From CBDVBE01 sp964543525 (GTDB taxonomy: Bacteria; Fibrobacterota; Chitinivibrionia; Chitinivibrionales; JANQEN01), in NCBI GenBank assembly GCA_964543525.1, contig CAZIYW010000013.1, forward strand, positions 1-64,000: a stretch of DNA of 64,000 nt. The letters run 5' to 3'. The notes beneath the pieces were generated by a model. It was not told the DNA's origin and ran no database searches. It saw only the letters and a program-made list of their open reading frames with translations. The first letter of the stretch is position 1; each line of letters opens with the position of its first letter. Both the position numbers and the translations under genes were made by a program. Positions 36,293 to 44,188 of this stretch are shown piece after piece.

Positions 36293-37432
36293 ATGAATTT
36301 CGAATTAACGCAGGAGCAACAACTTGTTCAGCTTATGGCCAGAGATTTTGCCCGTGAAAAAATCGAACCGCATGCATTACAGTGGGATAAGGATAAACAT
36401 TTCCCTGCTGACGTTATCAGGGAAATGGGTAGTCTGGGATTTATGGGAATGATGATACCTGAGAGCTACGGCGGCAGTGAAACCGGAGCACTGACCTATT
36501 GCCTTGCCATGCAGGAGATTTCATACGGTGATGCGGGTATCGGGGTTACCATGTCCGTAGCAAACCTGTCATGCGAGCCCATCCTCAAGTTCGGCACTGA
36601 AGCACAGAAGATTAAATACCTGGTACCCATGGCAAGCGGTGAGAAGCTTGGCGCCTTCTGTATCACCGAACCCGGATACGGCAGCGATGCGGGAAATATT
36701 GCTGCCAAAGCAAAGCTGAAAGGCGACCATTATATTATCAACGGTACAAAAATATTTATCACCAACGGTAAGCAGGCTGACATTTTTATTGTTATGGCCC
36801 GCACCGATGAAGGAGGCGGCAGCCGCGGTATATCCGCATTCATCGTTGAAAAGGGATTTCCCGGGTTTTCAATAGGCACCATCGAAGATAAAATGGGACT
36901 GCGATCTTCTATTACCACTGAAGTGGTTCTGGATGACTGTGTTGTGCCGAAGGAAAATCTCCTCGGTAAAGAGGGAGATGGATTCAAAATTGCCATGAAA
37001 GCGCTCGATTCAGGCAGAATCGGTATCGCCTCACAGGCTGTAGGGATTGCCCGCGCCGCACTCGATGAAGCGAAAGAATATGGTTCCAGCCGCAGGCAGT
37101 TCGGCAAACCACTGACCGGATTCCAGGCAATACAATGGATGATAGCAGACATGGCCACCAGTATAAGTGCAGCTCATCACCTGGTTCTGCATGCCGCCTA
37201 CCTGAAAGACAACAATAAGAAGATGACCAAAGAGGCGTCCATGGCAAAACTCTTTGCCTCGGAAAGTTTAAATCAAACGGTATATAAAGCACTGCAGATA
37301 TTCGGCGGGTACGGGTACATGAAGGATTATAAAATTGAAAAGCTCTACCGTGACGCGCGGGTGACTACCATTTATGAAGGTACCAGTGAGATACAGCGGA
37401 TTGTTATTGCACGAGAAACAATGAAAGAATAG
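36293..37432 (+). CDS. Acyl-CoA dehydrogenase (short-chain/butyryl-CoA type)
   Basis: A 379-residue FAD flavoenzyme oxidising acyl-CoA to enoyl-CoA. Signatures: FELTQEQQLVQLMARDFARE at the N-terminus, AFCITEPGYGSDAG (FAD/substrate motif), YIINGTKIFITNG, SRRQFGKPL, and the C-terminal YEGTSEIQR carrying the family's catalytic Glu. Length and motifs match butyryl- and short branched-chain acyl-CoA dehydrogenases; exact chain preference cannot be told. AAAGGTGA precedes the ATG. It would hand electrons to the EtfAB encoded divergently. Confidence 0.93.
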   Translation: MNFELTQEQQLVQLMARDFAREKIEPHALQWDKDKHFPADVIREMGSLGFMGMMIPESYGGSETGALTYCLAMQEISYGDAGIGVTMSVANLSCEPILKFGTEAQKIKYLVPMASGEKLGAFCITEPGYGSDAGNIAAKAKLKGDHYIINGTKIFITNGKQADIFIVMARTDEGGGSRGISAFIVEKGFPGFSIGTIEDKMGLRSSITTEVVLDDCVVPKENLLGKEGDGFKIAMKALDSGRIGIASQAVGIARAALDEAKEYGSSRRQFGKPLTGFQAIQWMIADMATSISAAHHLVLHAAYLKDNNKKMTKEASMAKLFASESLNQTVYKALQIFGGYGYMKDYKIEKLYRDARVTTIYEGTSEIQRIVIARETMKE

Positions 37433-37666
37433 GTAAGGCTGGTTTAATGAAAAAAGTGAAAGGGCCACAGGAAGAATAAAGAGAACGGCGAATTAGGATG
37501 AGCGAACAGCGAAGTGAAGAGATGAGGAGCACGGACAATAAGGTAAACGGAAAGGATTTCCCCGGATTTCATCTGTAACACCTTACCTGCCCTAAACGGG
37601 CATCCTTACCCTGGACATAACCGGGTTCCACAAAACAGGCATCGTTACCTTAACCACTCCCCTTTT

Positions 37667-38158
37667 CTAGATATATTTAACCTGTAACGAAACAGTATAC
37701 CTCCCCTCCTCCGTTTCCTGGATGTCCACTTCACGAAAACCATAGCTCTCATGAAACCTGCGGGAAATTTCGTTCGGCGGGCGAAGGTTATATTCGCAGG
37801 TTAATACTTCGAGGTTATGCTCCTTTACATACGCTGCCATAGCGTCATAGAATGCAGTTCCGACCCTGTTTCGTCGATACTCTTCCAAAACTACAATTCT
37901 GTCAAGATATAAAAACCGCTCATACTCCCGTTTGAAATAGAGAAAATTGGGGCTGTCATAATCGGCATCCGGTGTAAAAGCTATGATAAAACCGGCGAAT
38001 GCTTTGCCAACTTCGGCAACTTTGAAACAGGCTGCTTCCTTATACAAATGTTGCATACGCTGAAATGATATTGAACCGACATTCGGGGTATGTGCCTGGT
38101 TAACTTTATACAGATATTCTAACTCCTCTCTTTGGGCGTCACGAATGGTGATGTTCAT
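37667..38158 (-). CDS. GNAT-family N-acetyltransferase
   Basis: A 163-residue acetyltransferase with the GNAT fold. Residues 1-60 carry the substrate-side elements, LDRIVVLEEYRRNRVGTAFYDAM (about 94-116) is the acetyl-CoA-binding motif A (R-x-x-R-x-G), and ISRRFHESYGFREVDIQE is motif B. AGGAGG lies nine bases before the ATG. Substrate unknown. It stands alone, convergent to the acyl-CoA dehydrogenase gene. Confidence 0.9.
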   Translation of the reverse strand: MNITIRDAQREELEYLYKVNQAHTPNVGSISFQRMQHLYKEAACFKVAEVGKAFAGFIIAFTPDADYDSPNFLYFKREYERFLYLDRIVVLEEYRRNRVGTAFYDAMAAYVKEHNLEVLTCEYNLRPPNEISRRFHESYGFREVDIQETEEGRYTVSLQVKYI

Positions 38159-38231
38159 AGAAAAAAGCCTCCTGTAAGATTGGAGTAATGAGTTAATGGA
38201 GTGTTGGGAAAATAACTAGTGATTGTTATTA

Positions 38232-38624
38232 TTACCTCGTTAAAACGACCCTCCGGGAGGAATAGTTAGCAATACCTTCTACCCGAATCAAATAGGTTCC
38301 GCATGATATAACATTCGTACTCCAGATACACTTTCCATCCAGCAACTTCAATTCATCTACCAATCTTCCACGAAGGTCATATATCCTCAATTTGCAACTC
38401 GCTGTCGCCTTTGAAGAAATATTCCTTACCATAATGGTATATGTGACGCCTAAAGGATTGGGGTAAATAAACATTTGGGGAGATAACAGGTAACTTTTAC
38501 TGGATGAATTTTTTATAGATAAAGAATCTGAAAACTCAAATGCACCGGGGTCAGGAGTTGTAAACAGTAATGCACCGGTGAAAATCATTCGAACGGATTT
38601 GGCGGTTATTTCGGTGACGGCCAT
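38232..38624 (-). pseudogene. C-terminal remnant of a T9SS-tailed beta-helix exoprotein
   Basis: The 130-residue frame has no signal peptide. Its first part (TPDPGAFEFSD) looks like the end of a right-handed beta-helix/pectate-lyase-like domain, and residues from about 50 are a T9SS-type A sorting domain (FIYPNPLGVTYTIMVRN, LRIYDLRGRLVDE, CGTYLIRVEG, RRVVLTR). Upstream the sequence becomes low-complexity instead of coding. It is therefore best read as the surviving end of a larger secreted protein. Confidence 0.65.
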
Positions 38625-38640
38625 ATCGTACTTGCATTCC

Positions 38641-38700
38641 TGAACCTGATCGTAATCGTAATCCTAATCTTAATCGCAACAGCAACCGTAAATCGTAATT
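38641..38700. repeat. Degenerate CGTAATC-type low-complexity repeat
   Basis: An imperfect tandem of six- to seven-base units (CGTAATC, CCTAATC, TTAATCG) lies directly upstream of the remnant at 38232-38624. A related GATTATGATTACGAGTACGA phrase occurs near 39028-39056. Confidence 0.45.
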
Positions 38701-38850
38701 TTACTCGCTCTCACTCACACCCACCACAACACAATTGACAATACAAAGCCCCTATTTGCTGGCAGTTTAAAATCAGTCAACACGGGAGTTTAAACCTTAA
38801 ACCAACCTTGAACATTAAACCTGGAACCCGCTCTTTCTTCTATCCCCCAC

Positions 38851-38958
38851 CTATTTAGCCTGCGCCTTAACCTTCTTTTTCACACTTTTAAGACGTCGTT
38901 TGCCGTTAGTGCCTCTCCAGATTTTGCCCCGTTTTGTTTTCCTGTCTCCTTTACCCAT
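38851..38958 (-). CDS. 30S ribosomal protein bTHX
   Basis: A 35-residue, extremely basic protein: MGKGDRKTKRGKIWRGTNGK followed by a Lys/Arg-rich tail. This matches the small ribosomal protein THX (bTHX), whose family N-terminus is MGKGDxKTxRGKIxxGxxG; in Thermus it binds in the head of the 30S subunit. AAGGAGT lies five bases before the ATG. It is monocistronic, between decayed exoprotein genes. The tail after residue 20 is longer than in the shortest homologues. Confidence 0.9.
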   Translation of the reverse strand: MGKGDRKTKRGKIWRGTNGKRRLKSVKKKVKAQAK

Positions 38959-39143
38959 AGTTACTCCTTTTGATGGTACACATTTATTGTTAGTAACTTT
39001 TTTTGTCGGTTACAGCTTATGAGAAAGATTATGATTACGAGTACGATTAGGGTTATGAGATGATGAGTGACTAAAAATATACAAAATACGGTGGTCTGAT
39101 TCCATAGCTATTAGATTTTAGATTTTGAATTTTTTATTTAATT

Positions 39144-39698
39144 TCATCTGGCGACATTTACCTTACTATTCCATACGGTCCCTTTACACTTTATTGAAAG
39201 GATATACACTCCTGAAGGCACATTGCTCCCACTGCCGTCTGTGTATGTATTCGTTACGGTACGTCCCGACATATCGTGCAATGAGAGGTGGTAGTTACCA
39301 TGCACCGGAGTCGATACGTATAGTTTATCACCACGAATCATACCCTGTACTCTGCCGGATTTACCCGCTCCCTTAAAGGGATAATACTGTGCATCAGTGT
39401 TGATTATATTCATATCAAACGGTCGTTCTTTGTCAAATTCTTCCAGTCTACTGTAGAACCAGCCGCCGTCACCGGCATTCTGTTCGATTGTGGCGACCGT
39501 GCCCTTACCCTGGTTGGCGCAGCCGGCCAGCATACCGATAAATCCGGCATTGAGCGCAGCTTTCATTGGCGTGTCCCACTCGACCCGGTCGTTGTTGACC
39601 AGTCCCATCTGGAAATCACCCCAGCTTGCCGGCGGTCTGCCCCACTGGGCGCTTATGATACATGCGGATATAACAATGATAAGACCTGTTTGCTTCAT
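39144..39698 (-). CDS. Small secreted protein with T9SS-like tail, possibly internally deleted
   Basis: A 184-residue product with a signal peptide (MKQTGLIIVISACIISAQWG), a short mature region (NNDRVEWDTPMKAALNAGFI, GDGGWFYSRLEEFD) that I do not recognise, and a C-terminal sorting domain from about residue 105 (YHLSLHDMSGRT, VPSGVYILSIKCKG). The mature part is too short for a normal enzyme domain, so an internal deletion of a larger exoenzyme is plausible. GGTGGGG precedes the ATG at 39698; a TTG four codons upstream is less likely. Confidence 0.65.
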   Translation of the reverse strand: MKQTGLIIVISACIISAQWGRPPASWGDFQMGLVNNDRVEWDTPMKAALNAGFIGMLAGCANQGKGTVATIEQNAGDGGWFYSRLEEFDKERPFDMNIINTDAQYYPFKGAGKSGRVQGMIRGDKLYVSTPVHGNYHLSLHDMSGRTVTNTYTDGSGSNVPSGVYILSIKCKGTVWNSKVNVAR

Positions 39699-40038
39699 CC
39701 AAGACCCCACCTTCTTAGAATTGAAATAGGTTTGTTGAATAAATAAGAAGAAAAATGTGTTACACTGATAATATAGTTAATTTGTTACGCTTTTTCCGAT
39801 ATAGACGGCGTTATTCAGTTCAATTGACAGCCTGTGTGGTAATAGGATACCCGTGACGGCTGAAAACGTCGGCTGCAAGCACCGCGATTTTCAGGAAACC
39901 CTGCTTTCCCATATGTCTGACAGGAAAATGCTCAACAGAATTACTTTACAGAAAGGACTGTGCAGGTAGCCATGTTATCGCCACAGTTCAACTGAAGAAA
40001 ATAATTGCCGTGTGCAGGAGGTTACATAAAAAGAATTT
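39699..40038. other. Spacer before the chitosanase stop with gene debris
   Basis: 340 bases with no intact gene. It includes the sorting-tail remnant at 39941-40021 and, on the minus strand near 39826-39940, a further open stretch in another frame (GKQGFLKIAVLAADVFSR) that may be more debris. Confidence 0.4.
39941..40021 (-). pseudogene. Orphan T9SS sorting-tail fragment
   Basis: Twenty-six codons between two stops read PPAHGNYFLQLNCG, then DNMATCTVLSVK. This copies the ending of type A sorting domains (GxYFLxLxxG ... xxVLxVK). It lies directly downstream of the chitosanase, whose own tail is intact, so it is a leftover from another gene. Short, hence uncertain. Confidence 0.4.
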
Positions 40039-40947
40039 TCAGTACAGTATAAAGCGCTCCACAACTGAAGCTGTTGGAGTAACAATACTGATTATATAGA
40101 GTCCTGCAGAGAATTCAGGTAACGTATACGAGTGTGCACCTTCACCGTGTACCGTCATTATCTGCTGTCCTCTGAAATTGGTAACGGTAATGGAATGGTG
40201 CCCTGCAGTGGTAATTTTTATCTCCGGAACTGAGATTGCATACCCATTGTCCGGATCATGTACCGGTTTGTCTGACTGTTTGAACGCATTGATATCGGTA
40301 ACATTAAAAAATTCCACCAGTTCCTTTGCCCGGGCATTGCCGATTGCTACCGCTTTTTCATGATCGGTGTACTCATCCTCATCAAGCTCAGCGTCTTTAC
40401 CGACAAAGGCAATGTAGATAACCGGTCCCGACGTGCCGCCATACTTGGGATCCGGATTTATGCCCAAGGCTTCAGCCATGGCGTATGACGCCTCACCCGT
40501 GACATCATCCATCCCACATTTATCAAGAAGCGGCCCATAGACCACCTTTCCTTTGTAAATAACTGCACCGACAGTGCCGATATTCACACCGGACACATAA
40601 TTTTTGAAAGTAACAGGTACCACATAAAACGGTGTTTCTGACGCGTAAATCCCATCACCCGCACTTGTTGACGGATAAAACCAGGGATCAGTGTTTTCAT
40701 TACATTTATCATCAGGCTCACCGTCACAGTCGATATCCATATCCGCATTCCAGAAAATCGCCTTCTTATTACTCTGCAGACTGAGAATCTCAACAGACGG
40801 CTGCTTGCCTTCATCGATCATAAACAGTTTCTGGGTAGCCTGGGTACCGTAATCCAGAGCAGCAAGAAGATGTTCTGCCGGAACATCTCCCTCAGCCCGA
40901 ATAGTTGTAAATAGAAATAGTACAGCCAGCAGGATAATATAATGCAT
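40039..40947 (-). CDS. Secreted GH75-type chitosanase with T9SS-like tail
   Basis: A 302-residue secreted glycoside hydrolase. Signal peptide at about 1-18 (ending TIRAEG). The catalytic region carries the GH75 pattern: AIFWNADMDIDCDGEP with the likely catalytic Asp, DPWFYPSTSAGDGIYAS, VGAVIYKGKVVYGPLLDKCG, and GEASYAMAEALGI with the likely catalytic Glu, then YIAFVGKDA. The last 60 residues are a sorting domain (HSITVTNFRGQQIM, SAGLYIISIV). GGGGAGAGGG precedes the ATG. GH75 enzymes hydrolyse chitosan to oligosaccharides. The assignment rests on remembered motifs. Confidence 0.78.
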   Translation of the reverse strand: MHYIILLAVLFLFTTIRAEGDVPAEHLLAALDYGTQATQKLFMIDEGKQPSVEILSLQSNKKAIFWNADMDIDCDGEPDDKCNENTDPWFYPSTSAGDGIYASETPFYVVPVTFKNYVSGVNIGTVGAVIYKGKVVYGPLLDKCGMDDVTGEASYAMAEALGINPDPKYGGTSGPVIYIAFVGKDAELDEDEYTDHEKAVAIGNARAKELVEFFNVTDINAFKQSDKPVHDPDNGYAISVPEIKITTAGHHSITVTNFRGQQIMTVHGEGAHSYTLPEFSAGLYIISIVTPTASVVERFILY

Positions 40948-41471
40948 ATCCCTCTCCCCGTTTTGAAGTGATACTGAAGTCTTTTAATAATATCTGATTG
41001 TCCCCACATACATTAATATAGTACAAAATTATTTTAATTCGTAATAAAACTTTCATTAATTCTATTATATATGAAACGAAATCTACTTTAGTGATATATC
41101 TCAATCACTTTATTATCAACATGTTATATGATTTTATGCAATAGACTTTCAATATTACGCTATTCGTAAAATTGTGGACCAATAAAAAGCATTTTTATAA
41201 TTCTCACCTAATTTTATTTGACTGTCTTCCTGTTTTGCTTCAATCTGAGTGGTGATTATTAAAATGGGGTATCATTTCATTTTTTTTTCTCGATTTTTAT
41301 AAATAAAAATTCGGAAAGGTGGTGTATGCCGACTCATTGAGCCATTTCCGGGTTTTCTTTTTAGTTCTTGTTAAATAGAGACAGATTTTACTCCGTATTC
41401 TGTTACGCCCCCTGTAGGACATAGAAGGCGCAACTGTCAAGTGATAACAAGAACTTTTTGGTACTGCACAT
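40948..41471. other. AT-rich spacer without a supported gene
   Basis: 524 bases between the chitosanase start and the exchanger stop. Nothing coding was found. The only structure noted is the hairpin at 41312-41361. Confidence 0.45.
41312..41361 (+). other. Hairpin plus T-rich tail with no upstream gene
   Basis: CGGAAA ... TTTCCG arms enclose a tiny ribosome-binding-like AAAGGTGG and a four-codon ATG-CCG-ACT-CAT-TGA, followed by GGGTTTTCTTTTT. It could terminate a small plus-strand RNA begun in the AT-rich region, but no gene precedes it. Confidence 0.25.
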
Positions 41472-42278
41472 TTAAAAAAATGTCAAGATAATCAATCCAA
41501 TTGGTAAAATTATCCCTAAATTGGTAAAATTGCTCGCCACCAATGTATCAAGAGCCTCCTGCATGTCATCCGTTAAATGAATGGTTCCCCGCTTTTTATG
41601 AATCCTGAAAATCTCAAAAAAGGAAGTCATTTCCGGGATGGAAGTGATAAAACCGAGAATCCAACCTATAGCCCATGCAGGAACGCCTATCTGCATTATA
41701 AGTCTTTCACTGTATCTGCCGAGATATTTCCCACAAACAATGATAATCAGTATGCCTGATATCAGCTGCAGGATACCTATTTCAATATTGGACGCACTTT
41801 TATCGGATTTCATTGTAACCACTGTTTTAGAATTAAATACGTGATCCAGGATTTTATATACAACAAATAAAAGCAGAAGACCGATTGCCATGGGTGCATT
41901 CAAACCAATCCGGGAAATTGATAAACCAAGCGGAATAAGCACTGCAACAAAGGCAAAGATAATTTCTTCAATAAATTTTTTGTGGAGCATGTCCTTCTGC
42001 TGGTGATAAAAAAGCACAGCACTGGAAAACAGAACCCAGTTAATAATGTTCGAGGATGCTATATTCCATAACCCTGCCGTGAATACTCCGGCAAAGGCAC
42101 TGGATACAACAACAGTGAATTCAGGTACACTTGTTGCATACCCGATAATCTGCCCCTTGGTCTTACTTGACAACTTAAAACGTGTACAGATGGTATCGAT
42201 ACCGGTAATTAATATAAATCGGACAGACAGTACGGTAGTAATTGCAAGAACGGCGAGAATGGAAAAATTGATCAGCAT
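41472..42278 (-). CDS. CaCA-family sodium/calcium exchanger-like membrane protein
   Basis: A 268-residue inner-membrane protein with about eight to ten transmembrane helices. Two internally repeated alpha motifs mark the cation/calcium antiporter family: KGQIIGYATSVPEFTVVVSS (about residues 41-60) and GWILGFITSIPEMTSFFEI (about 206-224), each with the S-x-PE core that binds the ion. It is shorter than typical YrbG (about 325). Probable role: calcium or other cation extrusion driven by sodium or protons. The ribosome-binding site is weak. Confidence 0.82.
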   Translation of the reverse strand: MLINFSILAVLAITTVLSVRFILITGIDTICTRFKLSSKTKGQIIGYATSVPEFTVVVSSAFAGVFTAGLWNIASSNIINWVLFSSAVLFYHQQKDMLHKKFIEEIIFAFVAVLIPLGLSISRIGLNAPMAIGLLLLFVVYKILDHVFNSKTVVTMKSDKSASNIEIGILQLISGILIIIVCGKYLGRYSERLIMQIGVPAWAIGWILGFITSIPEMTSFFEIFRIHKKRGTIHLTDDMQEALDTLVASNFTNLGIILPIGLIILTFF

Positions 42279-42467
42279 ATGGTACTAATTATATAACAAA
42301 ACAGTTGCCAAGTCAAACTGCCATAGTAAATGATAACAAAAGGAGTGTAAATACTTTTTCACAGTGTATTAAAGTATTTTTATTTCATTATCATCAAAAA
42401 ATAACTTTTATACCGTTTTTCATCTTTACTATCTCCACAATGTTCTTACATATGAAAAGGTTTACAG

Positions 42468-42995
42468 ATGAATAGTTGCAGGAAAACAGTAGGGCCGGCA
42501 GGTGTAACAATAAAAGGCTGCCTAAATCTGACTGTCTTTTTTGCCCTGCTATTTCTAACAGCCTGTGTGAGCTCTTCTCCATCGACCTGGCCAAATAAAA
42601 AACCACGGAAAATTTCCACCCCTTTCATTCTCAGGGAGGTTGCATTTGAGAAAAACTCTGCAGACCTGGACAGCAGTGATTGTTATGCCTTAGATAGGGT
42701 ATACAACAGTTTAGCCTCCTATCCGTCAGTGAAAATATTAATTGTCGGCCACACCGGCGGTTACGGGAACAGAACATCCAATACGCAATTATCACAGAAG
42801 CGTGCGAAAACAGTCAAGGAGTACCTGGTAGCCAGAGGAATATCCGCAGAGAGAATTATTACTATAGGCGTTGGAGATTCACGACCTGTTTATTTAACGG
42901 ACCATCGAAAGGGTACATTTCCTCAAATCAGGAATGAAAAAATTGAGATACTTCCTGAGGGATATTGGCGGGCATACAGGAATCTGATTGAATAA
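42468..42995 (+). CDS. OmpA-like peptidoglycan-associated lipoprotein
   Basis: A 175-residue outer-membrane lipoprotein with signal FFALLFLTAC (lipobox LTAC, Cys about residue 33) and an OmpA C-terminal domain (FEKNSADLDSSDCYALDRV, LIVGHTGGYGN, LSQKRAKTVKEYLVARGI). The family motif GHTD is GHTG here, so the Asp that contacts diaminopimelate in OmpA/Pal is missing, while the Arg of QKRA is kept. The first 15 residues before the hydrophobic core are encoded by a copy of the REP-like repeat (42494-42505). AAAAGG precedes the ATG. Confidence 0.85.
   Translation: MNSCRKTVGPAGVTIKGCLNLTVFFALLFLTACVSSSPSTWPNKKPRKISTPFILREVAFEKNSADLDSSDCYALDRVYNSLASYPSVKILIVGHTGGYGNRTSNTQLSQKRAKTVKEYLVARGISAERIITIGVGDSRPVYLTDHRKGTFPQIRNEKIEILPEGYWRAYRNLIE
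42494..42505. repeat. Partial REP-like copy inside the OmpA-like gene
   Basis: GCCGGCAGGTGT plus similar flanks (AGGAAA..AGTA before it) match the reverse complement of one end of the repeat at 43727-43767. Only half of the palindrome is present. Confidence 0.45.
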
Positions 42996-42997
42996 TT

Positions 42998-43568
42998 AGG
43001 GCTTGCTGAATAAGTTTTTTCAGACGACAAAATATTCCGCAAATAGAATTGGTGGTGTGACTATTTTGGTATTATTATTAATCTTGTGCCCCTTTCTAAC
43101 CTCATTTATGGCATCAGTAACAGATGAATCTGCTCGTATAAGATAAAAAATAAGCTAAAAAAGATCTCTCAAGATCTTTTCTGAATTCATAACCAAAAAC
43201 ACCATTAAAATTACACCTGCTGAAGTATCTGTCAACTTTGCCATTACTCTGCCTAAACCATATTTCCTTTTGGAATGACCGAATCGCTCCTCGATATCTA
43301 TTCTGTCAAGTTCATCCTGCCGAACAAGTGCTTTCTGAAGTTTTATCTCTTTGTGATTCTGTTCCGTAATCTTCAAAGGACGTCCCAGCAGAGGACCGGA
43401 TAAGCGAATGTCGTGTTTCTTACACCATTTCCTGTTATCTCGATTCCTGTATATCTTACCTTCGTGAATTAATGCGGGATAATACCCAAAACGTTTACGG
43501 TATTTTTCTGCCTGTACTATCAAGTTCTCACTCTCGTTATAGGCATCCCAGGATATTCTACCAACAGT
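42998..43568 (-). mobile_element. Remnant of an IS5-type insertion sequence
   Basis: The minus-strand frame ending at 43155 encodes the C-terminal part (about 140 residues) of an IS5/IS1182-like DDE transposase: SWDAYNESENLIVQAEKYR, GYYPALIHEGKIYRNRDNRK, LSGPLLGRP, IDIEERFGHSKRKYGLGR with the catalytic-region Glu, and the closing FLVMNSEKILRDLF. The GGGCTTGCTGAATAAG at about 43003-43018 resembles the terminal inverted repeat of such elements. The other end and the N-terminal half of the transposase are missing; upstream the frame runs into unrelated repeat DNA. Inactive. Confidence 0.75.
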
Positions 43569-43589
43569 ACTGTAACCCATATGTAGGCA

Positions 43590-43642
43590 CCGGAAAATAC
43601 TTTCCCATAAGTACCGGAAAAAGATTTCCCATTTGAGAGAAG
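43590..43642. repeat. Two tandem 24-25-base repeats
   Basis: On the minus strand ATGGGAAATCTTTTTCCGGT and the following ATGGGAAAGTATTTTCCGGT stand one after the other with four- to five-base spacers. They lie at the truncated edge of the IS remnant. Confidence 0.45.
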
Positions 43643-43726
43643 AATGTATCTGTTCGGTGAAGGATAGATAGAGCACCCCTCCCTCCAGGAATATCCACAT
43701 TCACCTTTGTATAAAGGGGTGAGGTA

Positions 43727-43767
43727 CCGGCAGGCGGATTGGGAGAGGGAATGGTGACACCTGCCGG
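43727..43767. repeat. REP-like palindrome, copy 1
   Basis: CCGGCAGG and CCTGCCGG arms (eight bases, perfect) enclose a 25-base loop with GGGAGAGGGA. The same arrangement is seen at 44127-44169. Confidence 0.6.
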
Positions 43768-43873
43768 CTTTACTACTTTCCTCACATCCTTTTATTAAAG
43801 AGGTATTGGAAGCACTCAGAAGCTTAAATACCTGCAATTACTCCTAATATTTGCCTTCACCCCTGGTTTTAAA

Positions 43874-44047
43874 TCATGTTTTCAGTTTTTTTAATTTCAA
43901 TTCATGAATCGAGCTCAAATTCGATACCAGCTGCCTTGTATTCGGCACAAATTCCGGTTTGAATTTATACTTCTCCAGCATCTCCCTGATTTTATCTTTG
44001 GTTATACTTTTTTTCTCTCTCCTGAAAGGCTCTTTTACCTTTTCCAT
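43874..44047 (-). CDS. Small basic hypothetical protein
   Basis: A 57-residue Lys-rich product (MEKVKEPFRREKKSITKDKI at the start, VPNTRQLVSNLSSIHELKLK near the end) with GGGAGG ten bases before the ATG. No family recognised. It sits between an IS remnant and a peptidase gene, flanked on each side by a REP-like palindrome. It may be a real small gene or the start of a broken one. Confidence 0.45.
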   Translation of the reverse strand: MEKVKEPFRREKKSITKDKIREMLEKYKFKPEFVPNTRQLVSNLSSIHELKLKKLKT

Positions 44048-44126
44048 TTTGCTATAACCTCCCTCGGTTATTAAATGGATGTGTAACGTGCCTCGGGTTC
44101 CCGCTCTCCTTCAAGAATTATTAAGT

Positions 44127-44169
44127 GCCGGCAGACATTAGGGAGAGGGATAGGAAAATGCCTGCCGGC
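44127..44169. repeat. REP-like palindrome, copy 2
   Basis: GCCGGCAG and CTGCCGGC arms (eight bases, perfect) enclose a 27-base loop with TTAGGGAGAGGGATAGG. It lies 20 bases beyond the stop codon of the C25 peptidase gene, where it could stabilise or end that transcript. Confidence 0.6.
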
Positions 44170-44188
44170 TCGTCATGCAGCGTAAAAA

